Assembly (NCBI GenBank): GCA_044370415.1
Contig: JBILVO010000180.1
Span: forward strand, 1 to 6,518
Reading direction: 5' to 3'
Source: CAMCQY01 sp044370415
GTDB taxonomy: Bacteria > Planctomycetota > Planctomycetia > Pirellulales > UBA1268
Length of the DNA: 6,518 bases
Below, piece after piece: positions 1 to 6,494 of the stretch. A program made the position numbers and the translations under genes. Every line of letters starts with the position of its first letter. Within the stretch, counting starts at the first letter, position 1. The notes under the pieces are model-generated. The model was not told the DNA's origin and made no database searches. It worked only from the letters and a program-made list of their open reading frames with translations.

Positions 1-193
1 GAGCTTGCTCTCCGCAAAACACCGCATCCTGCGGTTTTTGCTCGGCGGGCATCCGCCCGCTGGTGCTGCGCTCGGCATCCTGCCGAGCCGGGATCGGCAG
101 AAGCTCGACGAGCTTGGAGGATTTCGCACTTCCAAGACGCCTGCGGCGCGGGAGACGGTCGCGCGAAATCATCCCGCGAGGAGACTTCTGCCG
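1..193. repeat. Cluster of short hairpins with recurring ATCC/GGAT loops (REP-like or structured intergenic element)
   Basis: Non-coding stretch downstream of the hydrolase gene, dense in inverted repeats. Stems seen: 15-25/31-40 (loop ATCCT, bulged C at 20), 45-50/55-60 (6 bp, loop ATCC), 70-76/82-88 (7 bp, loop ATCCT), 87-90/95-98 (4 bp, loop GGAT), 101-106/110-115 (6 bp), 113-118/131-136 (6 bp, loop containing GGAT) and 147-152/173-178 (6 bp). A 9-bp inverted repeat at 95-103/185-193 encloses the last three. The first three hairpin centres lie about 25-26 bp apart. ATCC or GGAT occurs at 26, 51, 77, 91, 119 and 171, mostly in loops. Some stems overlap and so are alternatives. The array may continue left of the window. 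Tandem hairpins with like loops suggest an interspersed palindromic repeat, but copy number cannot be seen from one window. A structured RNA or a compound transcript end is the alternative. Confidence 0.55.
15..40. terminator. Possible bidirectional intrinsic terminator hairpin
   Basis: The core stem ACCGC/GCGGT closes a loop ATCCT at 26-30. The flanks are four A on the left (16-19) and a run of five T on the right (35-39), so each strand carries a short T-run after the stem. Counting the A/T flanks as paired lengthens the stem to about 10 bp with one bulged C. It could end the minus-strand transcript about 255 bases past the hydrolase stop codon, or a plus-strand transcript entering from the left. 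The five-pair GC core and interrupted T-run on the minus strand make it only moderately convincing, and it is also the first member of the hairpin cluster. Confidence 0.35.
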
Positions 194-295
194 TCCCGGC
201 GGTGATCGCTCCCTGCTGTCGGTATGCCCGTTGCGAGCAGCGTTCGTGGAGCAGGCCACGGCACAGATCTGCAGCCGGATCGACTGGCCGCGGAG
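194..295. other. Non-coding spacer after the hydrolase gene
   Basis: About 100 bases between the hairpin cluster and the hydrolase stop codon (TGA at 298-296 on the minus strand). No credible gene, ribosome binding site or T-tract terminator is visible directly after the stop. A weak inverted repeat, CTGCT (213-217) with AGCAG (236-240), is the only structure seen and is unremarkable at this GC content. Confidence 0.4.
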
Positions 296-2113
296 TCATC
301 GCGCGCCGGGCTCCGGCCCCTCGCGACGCTCGGAGAGCTGCCGTTCCGTCGCCACCATGAGGGCCATCGCCCCGCCGCGATCATCGCGACCGAGGATCGC
401 CGGCCGGTCGTAGTAGTCCCGCAGCGACTTCTGCTTCCCCGTGCCGGTGCAGACGTCGACCAGCGAGCCGTCGGCCGCGATCCGCAGCTTCAGCGCCTCC
501 CAGGCCCGCTCCGCCGGCGGTCCGAACGTCGCCGCGTCGAGCCGGCCGGTGCGCACGCCCCGCAGCGCCGCGTAGGCGATCATCGCCGTCGCCGTGAACT
601 CGCGGTAGCTCTCCGGTCGGTCGATCACCTGGTGCCAGCAGCCTGTCGCGTCCTGGTGCGGGAGCAGCGCCGCGAGGTGGCGGCGGTGGGCCGTGAGGAT
701 CTCGGCCTGCACGGGCGATTCCGGCAGCTCGTCGAGCGACCAGCACAGGCCGAGCGCCGGAAAGCCGTTGCCTCTGCCCCATGCCGCCTCGCCGAGCGGC
801 GAGTGCCGGTAGAGACCGTCGGGCCGCAGGCAGAGCTTTTCGATGAACCGCAGGTTCCGCAGGCAGGCGTCGGCGTACTTCGCATCGCCGGTCAGCCGGG
901 CAGCCTGGGCGAGGACGGGGCAGCCCATGAAGACGGCGTCGCTCATCTCGTTGTGGGACGGCATCGCCTCGCGTGGCCGGCCGTCCACATCGAAGGCGGC
1001 GTTCGCCGCGGCCAGCACCAGATCGACGTATCTCCGGTCACCAGTGGCGTGGGCCAGTTCGCCGAACACGAGGTGGCCCGGAAAGCCCGAGCTGCCCGCC
1101 TTCGCGTCGATCGTCGCCCTGCCGCCGTCGAGATACGGCGCGGTCGCCTCGAGCACCACAGGGGGCGGGGCCGCATCCTGGCCGCGGTCGATCCGCTCCT
1201 GCCGCAGCCTGCCGACGAGGGCGACCGCGGGGATGTACTGGACGCTGTCGAGCTGCCGGCCGTAGACCTCGAGCAGCTGGCCGGCGATCTCCCGGGGCGA
1301 CCGCGCGGCACGGCGGTCGAGCTCGAGGTGGGCCGGCGACGGCGGCAGCCGCATCCGGGCGAGCGCGCGATCGAGCGAAGCGACGAACCCGCCACCGCTC
1401 GTCACGACCCGCACGGCCGGGACGAAGCCGACGTCGCAGGGCTTCTGCCGCACCAACTGCGTGACGAGATCGTCGCCCGCCGGCAGGGGCCGCGCGTCCG
1501 GCAGGAGCCCGGCGAGCTCGCGCAGCTGCGGCAGCCCGGCGCCGGGCTGGTCTGCATCGGGCACGAACCAGGTCTCGCCCGCGCCGTGCTCCACCTCCAC
1601 CACGAGGTCGGGCCCCTCCATGCCGATCCAGCGCCACAGGTATCTCGGCTCGGGATGGGTCGGATGATCGTAGAAGCCGCCCCGCGGCGGATGGCCGCGG
1701 GTGGGATCGCCGACCGTCGCGACACCGCCGCCGGTCGATTCTCCGTCGGGCTGGCTGGGCACCACCGTTCTGGCGCCGGTCGGGTCCGCGCCGACCGCGG
1801 CGACCAGATCGGCGGCCACCGCGGCGAATTCCCGTTCGCCCATCGGCCTGAGCACGAACACGATCCGCGGCCCGGCGCCGGCCTGCGGCGGCCGGGGAGC
1901 GGGCACGGCCAGGATCGGCCCGCCTCCGCGAGTGACACCGATCGGTCCAGCGAGCCGCCGCCACGCGGAAGGATCCGTCACGGCGGGCTGCCCGACCGCC
2001 TCGGTGCCCGCCGCACACAGGATCGAGAGGGCCGAAAGCGACGGAAGCACACGCGTGAACCACCGCCGTGACACCGGCATTCCACGGCGGTCAGGAACGG
2101 GCGGGGAGGCCAT
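296..2113 (-). CDS. Exported GH88/GH105-type glycoside hydrolase with an unassigned N-terminal domain
   Basis: A 605-residue protein. The ATG at 2113 is chosen because GAGGA (2125-2121) lies 7 bases upstream. The frame stays open to a GTG at 2230 that lacks such a site, and the next ATG at 2080 has none either. The N-terminus carries S15-R-R-W-F-T-R and then a hydrophobic run (about 22-35), a Tat-like or Sec signal, so the product is probably exported. Residues about 60-260 form a region I do not recognise, with alpha/beta character and a conserved-looking segment R157-Y-L-W-R-W. Residues about 270-590 match the (alpha/alpha)6-barrel of unsaturated uronyl hydrolases: S391-D-A-V-F-M-G-C-P with candidate catalytic acid D392, T408-G-D, D432-G-L-Y-R-H437, W445-G-R-G-N-G and W493-H. 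GH105 enzymes are usually about 350-380 residues, so this one has roughly 230 extra at the N-terminus. By family, it would cleave unsaturated galacturonyl or glucuronyl ends left by polysaccharide lyases; the substrate here is unknown. It lies 127 bases downstream of the cytochrome gene on the same strand. Confidence 0.85.
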   Translation of the reverse strand: MASPPVPDRRGMPVSRRWFTRVLPSLSALSILCAAGTEAVGQPAVTDPSAWRRLAGPIGVTRGGGPILAVPAPRPPQAGAGPRIVFVLRPMGEREFAAVAADLVAAVGADPTGARTVVPSQPDGESTGGGVATVGDPTRGHPPRGGFYDHPTHPEPRYLWRWIGMEGPDLVVEVEHGAGETWFVPDADQPGAGLPQLRELAGLLPDARPLPAGDDLVTQLVRQKPCDVGFVPAVRVVTSGGGFVASLDRALARMRLPPSPAHLELDRRAARSPREIAGQLLEVYGRQLDSVQYIPAVALVGRLRQERIDRGQDAAPPPVVLEATAPYLDGGRATIDAKAGSSGFPGHLVFGELAHATGDRRYVDLVLAAANAAFDVDGRPREAMPSHNEMSDAVFMGCPVLAQAARLTGDAKYADACLRNLRFIEKLCLRPDGLYRHSPLGEAAWGRGNGFPALGLCWSLDELPESPVQAEILTAHRRHLAALLPHQDATGCWHQVIDRPESYREFTATAMIAYAALRGVRTGRLDAATFGPPAERAWEALKLRIAADGSLVDVCTGTGKQKSLRDYYDRPAILGRDDRGGAMALMVATERQLSERREGPEPGAR

Positions 2114-2120
2114 CGCTTTT

Positions 2121-2125
2121 TCCTC
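2121..2125 (-). promoter_or_regulatory. Shine-Dalgarno site GAGGA fixing the hydrolase start
   Basis: On the minus strand GAGGA is followed by a 7-base spacer (AAAAGCG) and then ATG at 2113. It is the best ribosome binding site near the 5' end of this frame. It argues against the upstream GTG at 2230, which would add 39 arginine- and glycine-rich residues in front of the signal peptide. Confidence 0.7.
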
Positions 2126-2129
2126 GAGG

Positions 2130-2161
2130 TGGTGCAGCGGGCGCCGCAGGAAGCGGCACCA
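2130..2161 (-). repeat. Inverted repeat in the leader of the hydrolase gene
   Basis: TGGTGC (2130-2135) and GCACCA (2156-2161) are perfect 6-bp complements. They enclose a smaller GCGG/CCGC stem (2137-2140/2144-2147). The structure ends 5 bases from the Shine-Dalgarno site at 2121-2125. There is no T-run after it on the minus strand, so it is not a typical intrinsic terminator. It could affect translation initiation or transcript processing, or be chance in GC-rich DNA. Confidence 0.3.
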
Positions 2162-2240
2162 TGCTACCCGTTCGTGGAAACGCGGTCCGCCGCCCGCTGC
2201 GGCAGTGGACGGCCCGGGACCAACATCCACCTCGCCCGTA

Positions 2241-5200
2241 TCAGCGGGCGGCCTGCCTGGCCGGACGCGGCGTGATGACCCGGTAGAGCTCGGCGTCGAA
2301 GGGATCGTCGCTCACCTTCCAGGCACGGCCGTCGCGGAGATACATCTTCTCCATCTCCGCTCGGTTGAAGGGACGGGCGCCGACCCGGCCGAAGACCGAG
2401 AGCTGGTTGCCCGTCTCGTCCACCGCGCGGTCGCGGTCGACGCCTTCCGAGACGGAGAGCGCCAGCCCTCCCTTGGTCACGGGGTAGGTGGCCACCAGCT
2501 GCGGCGTGGGCCGCGGGCTGAAGCCGACGTTGCCGGGCGTGTCGGGCGTGGTGAGCTGCACCACCCGCAGGCCGTTGACGCCGTCGGCCACGTAGGCGAA
2601 CTCGCTCACGTAGGTGATGCCGAGCTTCACGTCGCGGGCGTCGTTGATCCGGCCGCCGGCGTCGAAGCACTGGTCGAGGAAGGGCGCGGCCGGGTTCGTG
2701 ACGTCGACCATCAGCAGGCCCTGGCTGCCCGCCGCCACGTAGGCGTAGGTGCGGGCCACGTAGACGCTGTTCGCCTGGGCGATCGGCAGCGTCGCCAGCA
2801 ACACCGGCGCGGCCGGGGTCGTGACGTCGAAGGTCTTGAGCCCCTCGCGGTCGCAGACGAAGGCGTAGCGGAACTGGATGGCGACGCTCCGCGGATCCCG
2901 CACCTGATCGCCACCGATGACCGTGACGACCTTGGGGCACTTCGGGTCCTCGATCGACACCACCACGATGCCGGCGTTGCAGCAGATGTAGGCGTTGGTG
3001 CCGGCGATCGTGATGCTGCGGGCGCCGTTCAAGATCCCGCCGGGATTGAAGGTGGCGTCCTTCTTCAGGAAGTTGTTGAGCGGGTTGCCGTCGAGCAGCG
3101 TGCCGGCCCCGACCATGACGAGGCCTTCCTCGAGGTCGGTCACGTAGAGGTAGGCGTACATCGCGTGGACCGGCGACTCGAAGTTTTCCGGGGCGTGGGT
3201 CCGCGTGGGGTCGGGGGCCGTGGTCGCCGGGGCGGCGACGCCGGTGGCGTAGGGCGTCTTCACGTAGAACTGCTGGCCGAGCGGGGAGACCGGCGCGGTC
3301 GTGATCCGCTGCGAGAAGCCCTTGTCGTCGATGAAGGCGATGTCAAAGACCCGCAGGCCGTCGGCCCCGCAGGCCGCGTAGAGGTATTCGCCGCGGGCCT
3401 GCACCTGCAGCACCTCCCGCCGCCTGAGCGGATTGAGCAGCATCTCGCCCACGTCGCCCGCCTTGTGGTGGTGGGCGTGCTGCAGCACGCCATCGTGGCC
3501 GAGGTGCTGGGCGAAGTAGTCGGGGAATGCGATCCGGTGGAACTCGCTGCCGATCACGGCCTGCGGTTCCTCCGTCTCCGTCACGACCACGCCGGCCAGC
3601 CCGCCCGTGCCCAGGCCCACGTAGGCGAACTTGCCGATGAAGTTCGTGTAGTTGGTGCCCTGCATGAGCAGCTGCGCCATGATGGCGTTGTTGTCCTCCT
3701 GCTTGGCGACGTGGCAGTCGGTGCACATCTTCGTCTCGTAGGTGCCCGGCCGGTGCGAATAGTCGTCGGGGCGGCCGTCGCGGACGGGGCCGCCGCGGAC
3801 GGTGTGCGGGACGTTCGTGCTGAAGGCGATGCCGCTCAAGCCCTCCGCCGAGATCGTCTGCTGCTGCACGTAGATCGTCTCGCGGAGATTGTTGTTGCTC
3901 GTGACGTGGATCGCGCAGCTCGACCGCGACGGGCCGATCCGGTTGCCGGTGGCGTTGCCGTCGCGGGCCAGCATGAAGACGTCGTCGCGGAGGGTCTGGA
4001 AGTTGTAGGCCGTGAGGTTGCGGGTCACCTCACCCTCGTTGTGCAGCGTGGGCGACTTCTTGTTGGCCTTCTGCGGCAGGTGGCAGCCGAAGCAGCTGGG
4101 GTTCCACGAGCTGTGGCAGGAGATGCAGCTCATCGACTCGTTGCTGTGGGCGCACGACCGCGTGTCGCCGGGCAGCGTGCCCCATTCCATGACGCCGTCG
4201 TCGCCCATCCGCACCGTCTTGGCGAAGGCCGATCGGGCGTTGTAGTGCGGGCTCTGCGGATCGATCGTGGCCTTGGTCTGCTTGATCTCCCAGGTGAGGT
4301 TCTCCTCCACCATCGAGTTCTGATAGATCCGGTCGCCCTCGACGACGAACCGCTTCTTGCCCGACGGGGTGCGGAGGCTGCGCAGGTCGCGGCCTCCCTC
4401 GGGGCTCGAGGTGTCGGAGGCCGGGCCGCTGGTGCGGAGCGTCGCGATCCTGTCGGCCGTGCCGTGGCAGTCGACGCAGCCGATCTCGATCGCGGCCCGC
4501 ACCTCGCCGTAGAGCTTCGTGTTGCCGTGCATGTCCTGCACGAAGTGGCAGTCGACGCAGTGCATGCCCCGCTCCATGTGGATGTCGAGCATGTGCACGG
4601 GGAGGCCGTCGCGCTCGTGGGCCAGCGCGACCTCGGCGGCGCGGATCTGCTCCGGCGTCTTCTGGTCGGCGCCCCGGTAGATCTCCTTGATCCGCTCCGG
4701 CATGCGCACGGCCGCCCGTTGGGCCACGTTGCCCGCCTCGGGCACGACGGCGCCGCGGTGGTCGAGCAGGTTGCCTTTGCGGTCGTGCTTGAAGACGGCG
4801 CGGAACGCCCAGCCGTGGCCGTGGAAGTCGGCGAACTGCGTGTGCTTCGTGCGGTCGTTCAAGTCGGTGAGGTTGGCGAGGAACTCGGGGTCGGACAGCA
4901 TGCTCTTGGCCGCCGACTCGTTGGGGTTCGACATCACCGCGGCCATCAGCTCCTCCGACGACGGATACTTCTGCTGCGCCGGATAGACGAGTTCGCTGTC
5001 GCTCTCCTCGTCCCACCACATGTAGCCGACGTAGCTGTTCATCACCGTCGTGCCGGGGTGCATGTGGCAGATCATGCACTGGCTGGTGGGGATGCCGTTG
5101 CCGGGGGCGAACTGGTGGTGGATCGGATGGCCGCTTTCGCCGCGGGGGATCGTGGGGTCGGGAGAGAAGCTCCAGCCGCGGTTGCCGAACTTCGCGTAGG

Positions 5201-6251
5201 GGCCGGAGTGCACCGGCGAGCGGTCGTTGGCGTAGACGACGTGGCAGCCGGTGCAGCCGCTGGAGCGGTAGTCGCCCGGATGGTCGTTCGTGCCGAGGAA
5301 GTTGAGCGTGGGATCGAGCAGCCGCGTCTTCGTCAGGCTCACGAACACGGGATCGGTGCGGTTTTCCGTGCCCAGGCCGCGGTTGCTCAGCCGGGTCCGC
5401 GGCCGGCCGTTCTCCTCGAGCCGCTCGGGATTGCCGATCTCGGGGCGGAAGCGGCCGCCGCGTTCGAAGATCCGCAGGATGTTGCCCGGCTGTGAGCGCT
5501 CGAAGTGCGGCAGCGGATCGAGGTAGCGGACCACGGCCTTGTAGTTGAGCTCGTGCTCGGTGGGCGGCGGCACGGTCTGCAGCCGCTGCGGCGCGCCGTG
5601 CATGCTGTAGCTCTCGCCGAACGACGCCTGCTTGTTGGGGATCGCGCCGTTGTTGTAGAGGGCCGCATTCCAGAGCATGCAGCCGTGGGTCATCATGCTC
5701 TTCCTCACCTGCAGCACCTCGGACGCATGGCAGCCGCCGCAGGCGATCGCGGCGACCCGCAGGTCGCCCGGGTTGACGAAGCGGATGAACTCCGGCGACT
5801 CGTGGTTGAGCAGCGTGTAGGACCGCACCGGGTTCGCCGAACCCGGCCAGGCGTCGCACTCCTTGGGGTGCACGTGCGCCTCCTGCTTTGTGAAGGCGTT
5901 GGCGTTGCCGCCGTGGCAGTCGGTGCAGCCGAGCCGCACGTTCGGGCTGCGGTGCATGTCGCCGACGCCCGCGTGGCAGCTGATGCAGCCCTGGCTCTTG
6001 GCGGCCGCGGCGGCGACGGCCTGGCCGGTGAGGTCGGGGCCGAGCTGTTCCTCGGGCAAAGGGAGCGGCGCGGCCGGATCGACCGGCGGCAACGGCAGCG
6101 GCAGAACGCCGGCCCCGCGCGGCGAAGCCACCTCCGGGCCTCCCGTCGGAGTGGACGGCTCCGCGGCGACGGCCAGCCCGAGGGCCAGCGTCGAGAGTCC
6201 CAGCACCACGGCCGCCCATCGGCGCACCGGGACCGGGTGCAGGTTCGCCAT
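2241..6251 (-). CDS. Exported decaheme c-type cytochrome fused to an LVIVD-type beta-propeller
   Basis: A 1336-residue protein. A signal peptide (R10-R11, hydrophobic 13-29, likely cleavage after A30) precedes a proline-rich linker (31-72). Ten CxxCH heme c sites start at C89, C109, C171, C333, C392, C565, C592, C709, C720 and C843, several in pairs (1/2, 6/7, 8/9). Extra His residues such as H100 and H575 in D-M-H motifs could be distal ligands. Residues about 870-1262 hold about seven repeats of the form aYVa-x-G-x-x-G-L-x-V-x-D-v-t-x-P-x-x-P, as in LVIVD-repeat proteins, probably a seven-bladed propeller. A short tail (1263-1336) follows. ATG at 6251 is preferred over the adjoining GTG at 6254 because GGAG lies 8 bases upstream of it. 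No second membrane segment is evident, so the product is probably periplasmic or on the cell surface. Multiheme proteins of this kind carry electrons or reduce small molecules; donor and acceptor cannot be told from sequence. The frame is intact. No close named family member is recognised. Confidence 0.9.
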   Translation of the reverse strand: MANLHPVPVRRWAAVVLGLSTLALGLAVAAEPSTPTGGPEVASPRGAGVLPLPLPPVDPAAPLPLPEEQLGPDLTGQAVAAAAAKSQGCISCHAGVGDMHRSPNVRLGCTDCHGGNANAFTKQEAHVHPKECDAWPGSANPVRSYTLLNHESPEFIRFVNPGDLRVAAIACGGCHASEVLQVRKSMMTHGCMLWNAALYNNGAIPNKQASFGESYSMHGAPQRLQTVPPPTEHELNYKAVVRYLDPLPHFERSQPGNILRIFERGGRFRPEIGNPERLEENGRPRTRLSNRGLGTENRTDPVFVSLTKTRLLDPTLNFLGTNDHPGDYRSSGCTGCHVVYANDRSPVHSGPYAKFGNRGWSFSPDPTIPRGESGHPIHHQFAPGNGIPTSQCMICHMHPGTTVMNSYVGYMWWDEESDSELVYPAQQKYPSSEELMAAVMSNPNESAAKSMLSDPEFLANLTDLNDRTKHTQFADFHGHGWAFRAVFKHDRKGNLLDHRGAVVPEAGNVAQRAAVRMPERIKEIYRGADQKTPEQIRAAEVALAHERDGLPVHMLDIHMERGMHCVDCHFVQDMHGNTKLYGEVRAAIEIGCVDCHGTADRIATLRTSGPASDTSSPEGGRDLRSLRTPSGKKRFVVEGDRIYQNSMVEENLTWEIKQTKATIDPQSPHYNARSAFAKTVRMGDDGVMEWGTLPGDTRSCAHSNESMSCISCHSSWNPSCFGCHLPQKANKKSPTLHNEGEVTRNLTAYNFQTLRDDVFMLARDGNATGNRIGPSRSSCAIHVTSNNNLRETIYVQQQTISAEGLSGIAFSTNVPHTVRGGPVRDGRPDDYSHRPGTYETKMCTDCHVAKQEDNNAIMAQLLMQGTNYTNFIGKFAYVGLGTGGLAGVVVTETEEPQAVIGSEFHRIAFPDYFAQHLGHDGVLQHAHHHKAGDVGEMLLNPLRRREVLQVQARGEYLYAACGADGLRVFDIAFIDDKGFSQRITTAPVSPLGQQFYVKTPYATGVAAPATTAPDPTRTHAPENFESPVHAMYAYLYVTDLEEGLVMVGAGTLLDGNPLNNFLKKDATFNPGGILNGARSITIAGTNAYICCNAGIVVVSIEDPKCPKVVTVIGGDQVRDPRSVAIQFRYAFVCDREGLKTFDVTTPAAPVLLATLPIAQANSVYVARTYAYVAAGSQGLLMVDVTNPAAPFLDQCFDAGGRINDARDVKLGITYVSEFAYVADGVNGLRVVQLTTPDTPGNVGFSPRPTPQLVATYPVTKGGLALSVSEGVDRDRAVDETGNQLSVFGRVGARPFNRAEMEKMYLRDGRAWKVSDDPFDAELYRVITPRPARQAAR

Positions 6252-6259
6252 CACGTGAA

Positions 6260-6263
6260 CTCC
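6260..6263 (-). promoter_or_regulatory. Shine-Dalgarno site GGAG for the cytochrome gene
   Basis: On the minus strand GGAG is followed by 8 bases (TTCACGTG) and ATG at 6251. The GTG directly before that ATG is only 5 bases from the site. The spacing and the stronger initiation codon favour ATG, giving 1336 rather than 1337 residues. Confidence 0.6.
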
Positions 6264-6346
6264 ATTTCACGCATCGACGCGGTTTTCGCGGTCCGACGGA
6301 GGCCACATCACCCCCCGAGGGGCGGGCGGCGGATCGCGTGGCGCGG

Positions 6347-6376
6347 ATCATGGCAGGACGCCGCCGTGCGAGTCAA
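6347..6376 (-). promoter_or_regulatory. Candidate sigma70-type promoter of the cytochrome gene
   Basis: On the minus strand a -35-like TTGACT (6376-6371) is separated by 18 bases from a -10-like CATGAT (6352-6347, four of six matches to TATAAT). Initiation would fall near 6340, giving a leader of about 90 bases. Phased A-tracts sit directly upstream of the -35 box. The call rests on consensus matching only, and the 18-base spacer and imperfect -10 leave doubt. Confidence 0.4.
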
Positions 6377-6382
6377 TCAGGG

Positions 6383-6416
6383 AAAAACCTTGAAAAAGCC
6401 TGAAAACAGCGAGAAA
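6383..6416. promoter_or_regulatory. Phased A-tracts upstream of the candidate cytochrome promoter
   Basis: Runs of A on the plus strand begin at 6383 (5 A), 6393 (5 A), 6403 (4 A) and 6414 (3 A), so they recur about once per helical turn in otherwise GC-rich DNA. Read on the minus strand they are T-tracts ending about 7 bases before the -35 box at 6376. Known behaviour of such DNA is intrinsic bending or binding of the RNA polymerase alpha C-terminal domain (UP element). A nucleoid-protein site is another option. Confidence 0.4.
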
Positions 6417-6466
6417 CGGGCCGCCACGGGGGATGAGCGGCCGGCTCCGCCAGCCATCGACACCGC

Positions 6467-6494
6467 TTGACGGCCCGCCGGACGACGCTAGCCT
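6467..6494 (+). promoter_or_regulatory. Candidate sigma70-type promoter reading right, out of the window
   Basis: TTGACG (6467-6472) is followed after 16 bases by TAGCCT (6489-6494), which keeps the most conserved TA...T positions of a -10 box. Initiation would fall near 6500. ATG codons occur at 6510 and 6513 but have no Shine-Dalgarno site, and the window ends at 6518, so the gene served cannot be named. Its orientation makes the region 6255-6518 a likely divergent promoter region. Confidence 0.4.

Noticed and set aside
1..193. CRISPR array or integron attC site
   Set aside because: The hairpins are not identical direct repeats with unique spacers, so it is not CRISPR. No GTTRRRY core site was found, so attC is not supported.
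5..413. Small plus-strand frames starting at 5 and 63
   Set aside because: They read through the hairpin cluster and into the antisense of the hydrolase gene. Inverted repeats explain the sequence better than coding, and no ribosome binding site is convincing.
224..2071. A 615-codon open frame on the plus strand opposite the hydrolase gene
   Set aside because: It is arginine- and proline-rich, has no recognisable motif and mirrors a gene with GH105 hallmarks. It is a composition artefact.
2114..2230. N-terminal extension of the hydrolase from GTG at 2230
   Set aside because: It would put 39 residues in front of the signal peptide and bypass the strong GAGGA site that serves the ATG at 2113.
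1701..5495. A 1264-codon open frame on the plus strand opposite both genes
   Set aside because: It is antisense to two genes with clear motifs. Its translation is rich in V, A, G, R, H and D with no domain, and long antisense frames are expected opposite high-GC genes. No ribosome binding site or family motif supports it.
4030..6351. A 773-codon minus-strand frame overlapping the cytochrome
   Set aside because: It is a shifted frame of the cytochrome gene. Its translation is R/A/P/G-rich low-complexity sequence without CxxCH motifs, while the true frame has ten.
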